From assembly GCA_017302455.1 (NCBI GenBank), contig JAFLDO010000038.1, forward strand, positions 1-47,553: 47,553 bases of DNA, given 5' to 3'. Position 1 is the first letter of the stretch. Each line of letters begins with the position of its first letter. Source of the stretch: Accumulibacter sp. GTDB lineage: Bacteria; Pseudomonadota; Gammaproteobacteria; Burkholderiales; Rhodocyclaceae. The notes below the pieces were generated by a model. It did not search any database. It saw nothing but the letters and a program-made list of their open reading frames with translations, and had not been told where the DNA came from. This document shows positions 27,098 through 36,750 of the stretch, piece by piece. The translations under genes and the position numbers were made by a program.

Positions 27098-30000
27098 TCA
27101 TCCGGCCGGCGGGCAGAGTTCTGCCGGAACTACCGTCCCTCGATTATCCGCCGGAATCGGCAGTCCGGGGCACTGGCAGACATAGGGGATGTTTGCCGAC
27201 ACCACCTCCCGCCATTCCTGGCGACTCAAGTTGCGCCCGACCCGCGCGCAGAGTTCCGCCGTCCAGGCGCTGCGCGCAGGCCAAGAGCGCACCGGCTCGC
27301 CACCGCTCGCCGAGACGATGCGGGTACCGCCCTCGCCGCTGCCCACGGCAAGCACCGGGCCCTGATGGCCGCTCAGAGGGACACCGATCGCCCGGCCCGT
27401 CGTCGCATCCCACAGACGCAGCGTGCGGTCTCCGCTTCCCGAAATGATGAAGCTGCCGTCCTCGCTGAAAGTGACGCTACGCACCGACCCCTCATGTCCC
27501 TTCATCGGTACGCCGACCGCCAGTCCGGTGGTCGTGTCCCACAGTCGCAAGCTGCCGTCGCTACTGCCCGAAACGACATGCGTGCCGCTGTCGTCGAAGG
27601 CGACACTGAGCACCGCATCATCATGGCCGGCCATCGGCGCGCCAATCGCCTGGCCGGTCCGCACGTCCCACAGGCGCAGGGTGCCGTCCCGCCCGCCGGA
27701 GACGACGCGGGTGCCTTGACGGTCGAAGGCAACGCTGGTCACCCAGTTCTCGTGGCCCGTCAGCGGCGCACCGAGCGGCTGACCCGTACTCGCATCCCAC
27801 AGGCGCACGCTTCCGTCCTCGCTGCCCGAAACAATGCGCTGGCCCTGGCGGTCGAAGGCGACACTGCGCACGGCATCATGATGCCCGGTGAGCGGGGCGC
27901 CGATCGGTGCGCCGGTCCGGCCGTCCCAAAGCCGAAGTGTCCGGTCGGCACTTCCGGAGACGATGCGCTCGCCCTGCCAGTCGAAGGCGAGACTCGAGAT
28001 CGAGTCCTCGTGACCTTCCATCGGCGCAGCCAGCGACTGCCCGGTCCTCGCCTCCCACAACCGCAGGATGCCACCCGCGCTGCCCGAAACGATGCGCGTG
28101 ACGCCGCGGTCAAAGGCAAGGCTGAACACCGACTCCTTGTTCTCGGCGATCGGTAGCACAGCGGCGGCCGGCCCTTGTCCGACGGTCCAGAGGCGTAGCG
28201 TTCCGTCGTCACTACCGGAAACGATGCGCCTACCGTCGCCGCTGAACGCGACGCTGCGCACCTGGCCCAGATGACCTCTGCGCGGCACGCCGATCGCCTG
28301 CCCGGTCGTGGCATCCCACAGGCGCAGCGTCCGGTCCGAACTCCCCGAGACGATACGCGCCCCCTGACTATCGAAAGCCACGCTGCGCACGCCACGTTCG
28401 TGCCCGGTCATCGGCGCACCAATCGGCTGACCGCTGTTCGCGTCCCAGAGACGCAGGGTGCCGTCCTCGCTCCCCGAAACGACACGCGTGCTGTCGCGGC
28501 TGAAGGCGACGCCAAGCACCGAGTCGCGGTGGCCGTTCATCGGTGCGCCGATCGGCTTCAGCAGTCGGGCGTCCCACAGCCGTACGCTTCCGTCGACTCC
28601 GCCCGAGACGATGCGCAGCCCGTGATGGTCGAAGGCAACACTCGTCACCCAGATATCCTCGTGTCCGACCATCGGCGCGCCGATCGGCTGACCGTTGCCG
28701 GCATCCCACAAGCGCAGCGTCCCATCGACGCTTGCCGAGACGATGCGCTTGCCCTCGCTGTCGAAGGCGACGCTCGACACCCAGTCTTCATGGCCGACCA
28801 GCGGGGCGCCGATGGCCTGTCCTGTCTTCGCATCCCACTGGCGCAGCGTCTTGTCCTGACTGCCAGAAACGATCCGCGTACCGTCGCGGTCGAACGCCAC
28901 GCTATCCACCCTGCCCTGGTGGCCCCTGATCGGCGGACCGATCGGCTGGCCGGTCGCCGTGTCCCAAAGACGCAAGCTCCCGTCGCCGCTGCCGGAGACC
29001 AGGCGGCTGCCGTCGGGACTGAAAGCGACCGCATTCACCTGCGCACCCACCTCGATGATCCTTTCGAGATCCCCAAGGGCCAGCAACTGACTCAGTATCG
29101 CGCCCTCGGTTTCCGTGTCGGCGGCAATCCGCTGTGAGGCGAGCAGTTTCAACAAGCCGGGCACTGCGCCACCCGCACGTGTCCCCGCCAGCATTCCCTG
29201 CGCCTCGGCACTGAGCCGCAGGCCCGTGGCGCGCTGCGACTCGAGGTTGGCACGGTTTCGCTCGCTCGCCGCCTTGTCGGCCGACCACAGCGCCCAACCC
29301 GCCGATGCCACGGCAGCGACCAGCAGCAGCACCAGCACACCGCTCATCCGCGCCAGACGCGCACGGCTGCCTTCAGCCAGCTGCCGTGCTTCGGCCTCAG
29401 CATTGGCGCGCGCGCGCTGCTCTTCAGCCAGTTCCTCGGCGGCTATCCGCCGCTCGCGCTCGGTGGCCTCGCGGCGAGCCGCCTCCTCTCGCTCCAGTTC
29501 CTCCGCCGCATGCAGGCGCTGCAGTTCCTCCTGGTGCAGGCGTGCGTCACGCGCCTTGCGCACCACCCCGACCAGCCGGTCGTGGATCAGTTCGATCCGC
29601 TGCGTGCCAAGCTGCTGGTCCACACGCAGCAGGCGATGCCTGTCGGCAAGCAAGGACAGTTGCTCGCCGTTCAGAAAACCGTCCTGCAGCGCCTGTTCGA
29701 CGGGATAGCTGCCGCGATAGCGGTCGCCCTGAATCAGGTGCGTCTCGATGAAACGTGCCACGCCCTCCGGCATGCCGGCGAGGGCCTCGTCATAGAAGTC
29801 CTCGAGGATGTCCTGACCGGCCTGATTGAGCAGTTCGAGGTCGATCTTCCCGCCAGGCGCACGACGTTGATTGAGCTGATAACAACACAGGCTCAGCAGC
29901 ACCGGCTCGACCACCGGCGGTGCGCCGGCCGTGGTCGAATCGAGGTTGCCGACGAAGTCGACGACCCGTTCGGCCACCCCCGACGCGAGGACCGCCACAC

Positions 30001-30802
30001 CGGCGCACCCGACGACTTCGACGGCCTGCTCGCGCGACATCGGCAACAGCCGCAGACGGTTGCGCAGCAATGACGGTACCTGCCGCTTCCAGCCCTGGAC
30101 ATCGGCCAGGAAATCCTCGCGAAAAGCCAGCACGATACGGTAGCGCTGCGATTGCAGGTCGAGGTCGGAGAGTGCTCGTCGTCCTCGCCCACCGACTGTC
30201 AGCTCGGCCGGTATGCGATTCTCGATCAGGTCGGCGAGGGCATCCAGGGTGGCCTGGCTACGCTGCGGATCCGCCTGCGCGCGCGAGAAGATCTCCTCGA
30301 ACTGGTCGAAGACCAGTACGGGCGTCAGCGGGTAGTTGTCCCGGCTCCAGATTTCCAGTTGGCGACGATGCAAGTAGCACCAGAGCCCTTCGTCGTCGTT
30401 CTGGGCGGGAAAGTCCGCGCCCGCCACCGTCAGGGCCGCCTGCAGTTTCCGCGCCGCCTGCCTGAGCGGCGACAGCGGCGCCGCAGGATCGAAGTCGAGC
30501 CGCAAATGCACCGGCAGGAAATGCCCGGCGCGCAGCAGCGGATAGAGCCCGGCCTGCAGCAGGGACGTCTTGCCGAGCCCCGACTTGCCATAGATGACGG
30601 TGAGCGGCGCCAGGCGAACCATGCGCAGCAGTTCGCCGCTCTCTTCGTCGCGACCGAAGAAGAACGCACGCGACGACTCGTCGTATGCCGCCAGGCCAGG
30701 CCAGGGAGCCTGTGCATCGAGTTCGATCGTAAGCGTCGCCCCAGCGGGCGACGACGCGTCGACCGCGGCGCCGTCGGTGGAAAGTGTCGGTGGAGTCGTC
30801 AT
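27098..30802 (-). CDS. nSTAND ATPase with coiled coil, membrane helix and 14 WD40 repeats
   Basis: This is a 1234-residue protein. An nSTAND NTPase domain fills about 35-410: FFGRDEE, Walker A YGKSGLGKTS (71-80), Walker B VLVFDQFEE (162-170), and RIELIHDRL near its end. A Glu/Arg-rich coiled coil spans about 415-485, and one membrane helix about 487-506. From about 588 there are 14 WD40 repeats of about 43 residues each (SVAFDxxGxRIVSGSxDGTLRLWD), exactly two seven-blade propellers. A Cys-containing tail closes the protein. Each repeat is 129 bases in the DNA and highly alike, so unequal recombination is likely. The start is three bases after the SIR2/TIR stop. If the N-terminus is cytoplasmic, the propellers lie in the periplasm. 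Confidence 0.92.
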   Translation of the reverse strand: MTTPPTLSTDGAAVDASSPAGATLTIELDAQAPWPGLAAYDESSRAFFFGRDEESGELLRMVRLAPLTVIYGKSGLGKTSLLQAGLYPLLRAGHFLPVHLRLDFDPAAPLSPLRQAARKLQAALTVAGADFPAQNDDEGLWCYLHRRQLEIWSRDNYPLTPVLVFDQFEEIFSRAQADPQRSQATLDALADLIENRIPAELTVGGRGRRALSDLDLQSQRYRIVLAFREDFLADVQGWKRQVPSLLRNRLRLLPMSREQAVEVVGCAGVAVLASGVAERVVDFVGNLDSTTAGAPPVVEPVLLSLCCYQLNQRRAPGGKIDLELLNQAGQDILEDFYDEALAGMPEGVARFIETHLIQGDRYRGSYPVEQALQDGFLNGEQLSLLADRHRLLRVDQQLGTQRIELIHDRLVGVVRKARDARLHQEELQRLHAAEELEREEAARREATERERRIAAEELAEEQRARANAEAEARQLAEGSRARLARMSGVLVLLLVAAVASAGWALWSADKAASERNRANLESQRATGLRLSAEAQGMLAGTRAGGAVPGLLKLLASQRIAADTETEGAILSQLLALGDLERIIEVGAQVNAVAFSPDGSRLVSGSGDGSLRLWDTATGQPIGPPIRGHQGRVDSVAFDRDGTRIVSGSQDKTLRQWDAKTGQAIGAPLVGHEDWVSSVAFDSEGKRIVSASVDGTLRLWDAGNGQPIGAPMVGHEDIWVTSVAFDHHGLRIVSGGVDGSVRLWDARLLKPIGAPMNGHRDSVLGVAFSRDSTRVVSGSEDGTLRLWDANSGQPIGAPMTGHERGVRSVAFDSQGARIVSGSSDRTLRLWDATTGQAIGVPRRGHLGQVRSVAFSGDGRRIVSGSDDGTLRLWTVGQGPAAAVLPIAENKESVFSLAFDRGVTRIVSGSAGGILRLWEARTGQSLAAPMEGHEDSISSLAFDWQGERIVSGSADRTLRLWDGRTGAPIGAPLTGHHDAVRSVAFDRQGQRIVSGSEDGSVRLWDASTGQPLGAPLTGHENWVTSVAFDRQGTRVVSGGRDGTLRLWDVRTGQAIGAPMAGHDDAVLSVAFDDSGTHVVSGSSDGSLRLWDTTTGLAVGVPMKGHEGSVRSVTFSEDGSFIISGSGDRTLRLWDATTGRAIGVPLSGHQGPVLAVGSGEGGTRIVSASGGEPVRSWPARSAWTAELCARVGRNLSRQEWREVVSANIPYVCQCPGLPIPADNRGTVVPAELCPPAG

Positions 30803-30805
30803 CGA

Positions 30806-32182
30806 TCAGGCTCGCGGCTGTCGTTCGGCGCGAATCAGGCGCTTGAGCAGACCGCCCGTTCGTTCGTCGGGCTGCCCGACCGGCGCATGCCCGAAATCCA
30901 GCCCGTCCGTCCATTCACGCGGCACGCGTTCGTAGGCTTGCGGCTGGTAATCCCGATCAACGATCAGCGGCACGATGAAGGTGCGGCCCTGGATCCCCTT
31001 GCTCCGATCGACGGCCTCGCCCCATTCGCGGCGGAAGAACTTCTCTTCGAGCGCATCGGCCGGACGCGAAATCAGTGGCACGAAATAACGACAGGTGCGG
31101 ATTCCTTCGAGGATGCGGTCACGAAAGTCGTTCCCCGGCTCCAGCGCCGTTCGGTCGAACCAGATCTCCTCGCGCGCCACGCCTGCCGACAGCAGCGATT
31201 CGAAGAACATCTCGGCGGCCGGCAGATCGGTCCATCGGCAATAGCTGATGAAGAACATGCAACTGGGCGAAACGGGCGCAGTCGCGGCGGCGGGGTTCGC
31301 TGACTGCTCGGCTCCGCCGTGTCGCTCCAGCCACCGGCGATGCAACTGCCCAACGAACTCGGGCGGCGAGATATCGGAAAGGATCTCGGTTTCCTGGCTG
31401 AACGTCTTCAGGAATCGTACCAGCCCCCCTTCCGGACGCAGTGGCTCGATCAGCCATTCCCGCCGCCGCTGAGTGTCCGACAGCCGGCGCTGGTTGGTCA
31501 GCCGCAGGAAGAATCGCACCAGCCACTCGGGAAGACTGCAGCCGATCAGCAACAGGTTGCGCTGCTGCAGTTCGCCGAGAAACCGCACCGGCACATGCCC
31601 GCCGCGCGCCATGATGTTGTGGGCGTACTCGAGAACGTCCTCGGCGTGGATGGCAAACATCGGCGCCGGCCTGGACTTGCCGAACACATAGAGCAACTGG
31701 ACCTCGCCCTGGCGCGCTTGCCAGTCGCCAGGCAGGTCGGAACCTTCGCTCGTCGGCAGGTATGGCGAGTGGACGATCTCGTTCACCGCGCAGCGTCGCC
31801 GCAGACAACGGGCAAGCAGGTCGTCGGGCGTCAGCGTCACCAACAGCCGAAAGTGGGAAATCGCCGCGATCTGGCGGATCGACTCGGGGGCAGCGCCCTC
31901 GCCCTCGGCCGTCAACTCGTCGATGATGTCGTGGACATCCGCGTAGAGATCCTGGAGGTCGCAGTCATGCTTGATCCGGCTGACGGCGTCGTCCAGTTCG
32001 CGGAAGAGAGGCAGCGGTTCCGCCTCCGGGTCGCGACCGTGAAACTCGAGCAGGCGCCGCGCCACCCGAGCCTGCAGCCCATCGCCGCCGCCGGGGCCAG
32101 TGAACAACTGCCGACCGACAACCGGTACCACGAGACCGTCCTCGATCGACCTGAGCAGCCTGTCCCACGACCTTTCGTTCAT
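30806..32182 (-). CDS. SIR2-like/TIR two-domain protein
   Basis: This 458-residue protein is first in the cassette. A SIR2-like domain (about 15-230) shows VVPVVGRQL, LLVTLTPDDLL, LLYVFGKS and LLIGCSLPEWLVRFFL in the right order. The expected catalytic Asn in the TTNYD position is Thr, and the His of the LHG position is Phe, so NAD cleavage by this half is unlikely. A TIR domain (about 308-410) has CMFFISYCRWTD, EEIWFDRTALEPGNDF, YFVPLIS and FFRREWGEA with Glu386 at the place of the TIR NADase glutamate. ATG 32182 has GGGA nine bases upstream. The same frame is open through the ribosomal genes, but those are coded on the other strand. Confidence 0.88.
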   Translation of the reverse strand: MNERSWDRLLRSIEDGLVVPVVGRQLFTGPGGGDGLQARVARRLLEFHGRDPEAEPLPLFRELDDAVSRIKHDCDLQDLYADVHDIIDELTAEGEGAAPESIRQIAAISHFRLLVTLTPDDLLARCLRRRCAVNEIVHSPYLPTSEGSDLPGDWQARQGEVQLLYVFGKSRPAPMFAIHAEDVLEYAHNIMARGGHVPVRFLGELQQRNLLLIGCSLPEWLVRFFLRLTNQRRLSDTQRRREWLIEPLRPEGGLVRFLKTFSQETEILSDISPPEFVGQLHRRWLERHGGAEQSANPAAATAPVSPSCMFFISYCRWTDLPAAEMFFESLLSAGVAREEIWFDRTALEPGNDFRDRILEGIRTCRYFVPLISRPADALEEKFFRREWGEAVDRSKGIQGRTFIVPLIVDRDYQPQAYERVPREWTDGLDFGHAPVGQPDERTGGLLKRLIRAERQPRA

Positions 32183-32680
32183 CGAATCGCCGTCCCTGTT
32201 CCCGCCAAGCGTTGTGGACTCGCGTCGCGTGCGCGCTTGTTGTTGCGCAAATCGATCCGGAGACGACCCGTCCGGAGTCTGCCATCGACAAGACAGGCCC
32301 CCGTCTTGCCCTGACGCGTCGGCCGACGCATCGAGTTCGACGGCCCGTTCCGCCACAATTGCGGACGCGCCGAAAGCCTCTTGCGACTCCCGACGAGCCG
32401 CCACCGGCAAGTTTACTCCGTGTTGGCTCGTTTCCGCCGCTTCATGATCTGGCGCCGGTAACGAAGCCGGTGGCGCCTGGCCGATGCAGGTCGGACTCCT
32501 CGCCGCGGCCCGGTCGGTGCCGCCCGAACCAGCAACCGGACCGGATTGACCTGCCGCCTGGCGAGGACGGTGGGAACCGCCGTAACCTGCGCAGGACCCA
32601 AACACCGATTGACACGCGTTGCGACTGTGCAATAAGATGTTGGGCTTTCCGTTATCAGGCAAAAAAGGACGGCGCTTTTG
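32183..32680. other. Intergenic region with the rplM promoter
   Basis: These 498 bases separate the cassette from rplM. The left part should contain the cassette promoter on the minus strand, but none is clear by eye. No gene is seen on either strand; long frames are the empty antisense of neighbours. Confidence 0.45.
32609..32638 (+). promoter_or_regulatory. Promoter of rplM-rpsI
   Basis: TTGACA (32609-32614) and TAAGAT (32633-32638) are 18 bases apart. The start would lie about 35 bases before the rplM ATG, leaving a short leader with AAAAAAGGA. Confidence 0.65.
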
Positions 32681-33109
32681 ATGAAGACTTTCTCCGCCAA
32701 ATCGCACGAAGTGAAGCGCGAGTGGCTTGTGGTTGATGCGACCGACAAGGTGCTGGGTCGCTTGGCGACCGAAATCGCTCGTCGCCTGCGCGGCAAGCAC
32801 AAGCCCGAATTCACTCCCCACGTAGATACCGGCGATTTTATCGTCGTTACCAACGTCGAGAAGTTGCGCGTCACCGGCAACAAGGCCGAAGACAAGAAGT
32901 ACTATCGCCACTCGGGCTACCCGGGCGGAATATATGAAACCAACTTCACCAAGATGCAGCAGCGTTTTCCAGGGCGCGTCCTCGAAAAGGCCGTGAAGGG
33001 CATGCTTCCCAAGGGCCCGCTGGGTTACGCCATGATCAAGAAGATGAAGTGCTACGCGGGGGCGACGCACCCGCACGCTGCCCAGCAGCCGAAAGTTCTG
33101 GAACTCTAA
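32681..33109 (+). CDS. rplM: Large ribosomal subunit protein uL13
   Basis: uL13 is an early-assembly protein of the 50S subunit. The 142-residue protein is full length: [60 protein letters not shown] and [16 protein letters not shown] 32681 gives the standard MKTF start; an ATG one codon earlier is less likely. AAGGA lies upstream. rpsI follows after nine bases. Confidence 0.97.
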   Translation: MKTFSAKSHEVKREWLVVDATDKVLGRLATEIARRLRGKHKPEFTPHVDTGDFIVVTNVEKLRVTGNKAEDKKYYRHSGYPGGIYETNFTKMQQRFPGRVLEKAVKGMLPKGPLGYAMIKKMKCYAGATHPHAAQQPKVLEL

Positions 33110-33118
33110 GGGATCGCA

Positions 33119-33511
33119 ATGGCTGATAATTACTTCTATGGCACCGGGCGGCGGAAGAGCGCTGTAGCACGCGTTTTCATGAAGCGCGGGAGCGGCAATT
33201 TTGTCGTCAACGGCAAGCCCGTCGATGAGTTCTTCACCCGCGTCACGGGCCGCATGATCGTCCGGCAGCCGCTGCAGCTCGTGGAACAGTTGACCGGCTT
33301 CGATATCATGGTCAATGTCGGTGGCGGCGGGGAGTCCGGGCAGGCTGGTGCGGTCCGGCACGGGATCACGCGGGCGCTCATCGAATACGATGCTTCGCTG
33401 AAGCCAACGCTGTCGAAAGCCGGTTTCGTCACTCGCGATGCGCGTGAGGTGGAACGGAAGAAGGTCGGCTTCCACAAGGCACGGCGTCGTAAGCAGTTCT
33501 CCAAGCGCTGA
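33119..33511 (+). CDS. rpsI: Small ribosomal subunit protein uS9
   Basis: The 130-residue uS9 has [14 protein letters not shown] near the start, the NGKPVDEFF core, [19 protein letters not shown] and the basic tail [13 protein letters not shown] that reaches the P-site tRNA. It is co-transcribed with rplM. Confidence 0.97.
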   Translation: MADNYFYGTGRRKSAVARVFMKRGSGNFVVNGKPVDEFFTRVTGRMIVRQPLQLVEQLTGFDIMVNVGGGGESGQAGAVRHGITRALIEYDASLKPTLSKAGFVTRDAREVERKKVGFHKARRRKQFSKR

Positions 33512-33604
33512 TCGGCTTCGGCCGCATTGCAGGAGCCGCCTCTGGGCGGCTTTTGTGTTTTCCGAAGGTGGAAGCTATCATCGAACGATAGCGTGGAGGC
33601 TCGG

Positions 33605-34633
33605 ATGATCAAAGTGGGAATTGTCGGCGGAACCGGCTACACCGGTGTCGAATTGCTGCGGCTCCTTGCCCAGCATCCAGGGGTGCAGATCGTGGCGATC
33701 ACCTCGCGTGGGGATGCCGGAACTCCCGTGGCGAGCATGTTCCCGAGCCTGCGGCGGCGAGTGGAGTTGAAGTTCGAGGATCCGGCCAGTGCCAACCTGC
33801 AGAGCTGCGATCTCGTCTTCTTCGCCACACCGAACGGCGTGGCGATGGAACAGGCACCGGCCCTGCTTGACGCGGGGGTGCGAGTGATCGACCTGGCCGC
33901 CGACTACCGCATCAGGAACCTTGCCGAATGGGAGCGCTGGTACGGCATGCGCCATGCCAGTCCGGACTGGATCGAAAAGGCGGTTTACGGGCTCCCTGAA
34001 CTCTCTCGGGCCGCCATCCGCAATGCCCGTCTGGTAGCCAACCCGGGTTGTTACCCGACAGCGGTGCAACTGGGCTTCATGCCACTGGTCGAAGCCGGCC
34101 TCGTCGACGTCGACCACCTGATTGCCGACGCCAAGTCAGGCGTCTCCGGTGCCGGCCGCAAGGCCGAGGTTGCTACGCTCTTCGCGGAGGCCTCCGACAA
34201 TTTCAAGGCCTATGGCGTCCCCGGACATCGGCATCTGCCGGAGATCGCGCAGGGTCTGTCGACGATGGCCGGACGAGCGGTCGGCCTGACCTTCGTCCCG
34301 CACTTGACGCCCATGATCCGCGGCATCCATGCCACTCTCTACGCACGCATCGAGACGGAAGCCGACTTTCAGGAAGTCTTCGAGCAACGCTACGGGGGCG
34401 AGGCTTTCGTCGATGTCCTGCCAGCCGGCTCGCATCCGGACACGCGCTCGGTAAGGGCGGCGAACGTCTGCCGTCTTGCGGTGCACCGCCCGCAGGGGGG
34501 AAATACACTGGTGGTGCTGGCGGTGATCGACAACCTGGTGAAAGGGGCTGCCGGCCAGGCGATACAGAACATGAACCTCATGTTCGGGCTGCCGGAGACC
34601 GAGGGCCTGTGGCAACTGCCGGTGCTGCCCTGA
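33605..34633 (+). CDS. argC: N-acetyl-gamma-glutamyl-phosphate reductase
   Basis: ArgC reduces N-acetylglutamyl phosphate to the semialdehyde in arginine synthesis. The 342-residue protein has the NADP-binding start [29 protein letters not shown], the active-site [15 protein letters not shown] with catalytic Cys, [11 protein letters not shown], and [12 protein letters not shown] 33605 follows GTGGAGG. The in-frame region upstream is non-coding. It lies 93 bases after rpsI, the usual betaproteobacterial order. Confidence 0.96.
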   Translation: MIKVGIVGGTGYTGVELLRLLAQHPGVQIVAITSRGDAGTPVASMFPSLRRRVELKFEDPASANLQSCDLVFFATPNGVAMEQAPALLDAGVRVIDLAADYRIRNLAEWERWYGMRHASPDWIEKAVYGLPELSRAAIRNARLVANPGCYPTAVQLGFMPLVEAGLVDVDHLIADAKSGVSGAGRKAEVATLFAEASDNFKAYGVPGHRHLPEIAQGLSTMAGRAVGLTFVPHLTPMIRGIHATLYARIETEADFQEVFEQRYGGEAFVDVLPAGSHPDTRSVRAANVCRLAVHRPQGGNTLVVLAVIDNLVKGAAGQAIQNMNLMFGLPETEGLWQLPVLP

Positions 34634-34979
34634 CGGTCGCGCGCCTGCCGCGGCACCTGGACGTCGCCCGCCGACCCGGTTGGGGCGAGGCCGAGCGGCG
34701 TCTGTTTGGGACGCAAGCAGGCCAGTGAAGGTAAAATAGGGCCCGCAGTTCACGATCACACCGGGAAACGTCCACTGACCGGTGATCGCTGGAACTCGCA
34801 GAGAGTACGGGGGTCTGACGGGGCGACAGGGAATTGTCGGACCGCCGCCTCACAGGGCGTGCCGGTTGAGTACCTCGCGGCTCATCGTGCTGCCACCAAG
34901 GCGTTGAAACGCAAACTCGCCACCAGCAAGCGCAGCCGGCTTGCGCAATCGCGGACATCAGATTCAGGAGGAATCAGCA
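34634..34979. other. 346-base gap between argC and erpA
   Basis: I see no gene. A -10-like TAAAAT lies at 34732-34737 and an imperfect inverted repeat (GATCACACCGG and CCGGTGATC) near 34755-34790. GGAGGA just before 34980 is the erpA ribosome binding site. Confidence 0.4.
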
Positions 34980-35330
34980 ATGAATGCAGCGACAGAAATG
35001 CCCTTGCCCTTTGTCTTTACCGACAGTGCGGCCGGCAAGGTCAAGGAATTGATTGAGGAAGAAGGCAATCCGGACTTGAAGCTGCGCGTGTTTGTCACGG
35101 GTGGCGGCTGCTCGGGTTTCCAGTACGGTTTTACCTTTGACGAGGTCGCCAACGACGACGACACGGCCCTGCAAAAGAACGGGGTCACCCTGCTGGTCGA
35201 CCCGATGAGCTACCAGTATCTGGTTGGCGCCGAGATCGACTACACGGAGGGCCTCGAGGGCTCGCAGTTCGTGATCAAGAACCCGAATGCGTCTTCAACC
35301 TGCGGCTGCGGCTCTTCCTTCTCGGTGTAG
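34980..35330 (+). CDS. erpA: Iron-sulfur cluster insertion protein ErpA
   Basis: ErpA carries Fe-S clusters to target enzymes. The 116-residue A-type carrier has the three ligand cysteines: [13 protein letters not shown] and the C-terminal [11 protein letters not shown]. The [19 protein letters not shown] string is typical of ErpA. ATG 34980 has CAGGAGGA upstream. The stop TAG touches the start of the following dehydrogenase. Confidence 0.95.
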   Translation: MNAATEMPLPFVFTDSAAGKVKELIEEEGNPDLKLRVFVTGGGCSGFQYGFTFDEVANDDDTALQKNGVTLLVDPMSYQYLVGAEIDYTEGLEGSQFVIKNPNASSTCGCGSSFSV

Positions 35331-36500
35331 ATGACCGCATTTCGCTGGGAAGATCCGCTGCTGCTCGAAGAGCAACTCAGCGAAGACGAACGTCTGGTCC
35401 GCGACGCCGCCAGGAACTACTGCCAGGGCAAACTGGCGCCGCGAGTCCAGATGGCTTTCCGGCAGGAAACGAGCGACCCGGCGATCTTCCGGGAAATGGG
35501 CGAGATCGGCCTGCTCGGTCCGACCATCCCGACCGAGTACGGTGGCGCCGGCCTCAACTATGTCAGCTACGGACTCATTGCGCGCGAGATCGAACGGGTA
35601 GACTCGGGCTACCGCTCGATGATGAGCGTTCAGTCCTCGCTGGTCATGTTGCCGATTTTCGTCTTCGGCAGCGAAGCCCAGAAGCGCCGATTCCTCCCCG
35701 GCCTTGCCCGCGGCGAGTTGATCGGCTGTTTCGGCCTGACCGAGCCCAATCACGGCTCCGACCCCGGCTCAATGCTTGCTCGAGCACATCCGGCGGACGG
35801 GGGCTATCGCCTGTCCGGCACCAAGACCTGGATCAGCAACAGCCCAATCGCCGATCTTTTCGTCGTCTGGGCGAAGAACGACGCCGGCAGGATCCGCGGC
35901 TTCCTTCTAGAAAAGGGCATGCCCGGCCTCTCGACGCCGATCATCCACGGCAAGATGGGTTTACGCGCCTCGATCACCGGCGAGATCGTGATGGACGACG
36001 TTTTTGTCCCTGCGGACAACGAGCTGCCGGGCGCCAGCGGCCTCAAGGGGCCGTTCGCCTGCCTCGACGCTGCCCGCTACGGCATCGCCTGGGGCGCCCT
36101 CGGTGCCGCTGAGGACTGCTGGTTACGCGCCCGTCGCTACGTCCTCGATCGGCAGCAGTTCGGCCGCCCGCTGGCCGCCAACCAACTCATCCAGAAGAAG
36201 CTGGCCGACATGCAGACCGAAATCACGCTCGGCCTGCAAGGCTGCCTGCGCCTCGGCCGCCTCAAGGACGAGGGCAAGGCGGCGCCGGAAATCACGTCGC
36301 TGATGAAGCGCAACAGCTGCGGCAAGGCGCTCGAGATCGCCCGCCTTGCCCGCGACATGCACGGTGGCAACGGCATCGCCGACGAATACGGGGTCATCAG
36401 GCACCTGCTCAACCTGGAGGTGGTGAACACCTACGAGGGAACACACGACATCCACGCGCTGATTCTCGGCCGCGCCCAGACCGCCATCGCTGCCTTCTGA
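35331..36500 (+). CDS. gcdH: Glutaryl-CoA dehydrogenase (acyl-CoA dehydrogenase family)
   Basis: This flavoenzyme oxidises and decarboxylates glutaryl-CoA to crotonyl-CoA in lysine, tryptophan and aromatic-acid breakdown. The 389-residue protein has the FAD-site text [56 protein letters not shown], and the catalytic loop [18 protein letters not shown] with the Glu of GcdH. The starting sequence [20 protein letters not shown] is typical of the glutaryl subgroup. It begins directly after the erpA stop, so it is co-transcribed, an uncommon partner. An ETF electron acceptor is not in the window. Confidence 0.92.
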   Translation: MTAFRWEDPLLLEEQLSEDERLVRDAARNYCQGKLAPRVQMAFRQETSDPAIFREMGEIGLLGPTIPTEYGGAGLNYVSYGLIAREIERVDSGYRSMMSVQSSLVMLPIFVFGSEAQKRRFLPGLARGELIGCFGLTEPNHGSDPGSMLARAHPADGGYRLSGTKTWISNSPIADLFVVWAKNDAGRIRGFLLEKGMPGLSTPIIHGKMGLRASITGEIVMDDVFVPADNELPGASGLKGPFACLDAARYGIAWGALGAAEDCWLRARRYVLDRQQFGRPLAANQLIQKKLADMQTEITLGLQGCLRLGRLKDEGKAAPEITSLMKRNSCGKALEIARLARDMHGGNGIADEYGVIRHLLNLEVVNTYEGTHDIHALILGRAQTAIAAF

Positions 36501-36750
36501 TGGGGCTCGCCTGCCAACCGAAGCAACTGGTTGCCAGGCGACCGCTTGCCGGCAGACTACGCCAGGGAGCACCTATAAGGCACTTGCCCACCAGAGGTTG
36601 TCGATGAATGACGGCCAAGGAGTGCAAACTTGTCGTTGGTTCGCGCCCTCCTCTGTCCTCGCCTCCGACTAGCGCATTTTCCCCAGCGATCGAGCCCAGG
36701 CGCCGCCGCGCAACGGCCATGGTGGGCAAGCCATGCTCTGCGCCTCGTTC

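Noticed and set aside
27365-29137. Long repetitive plus-strand frames opposite the WD40 region
   Set aside because: They mirror the 129-base repeats of the real gene on the other strand.
32183-33475. The SIR2/TIR reading frame stays open for 431 more codons on the minus strand
   Set aside because: It is the antisense of rplM and rpsI and of the gap; ATG 32182 with a ribosome site and the SIR2 start fit better.
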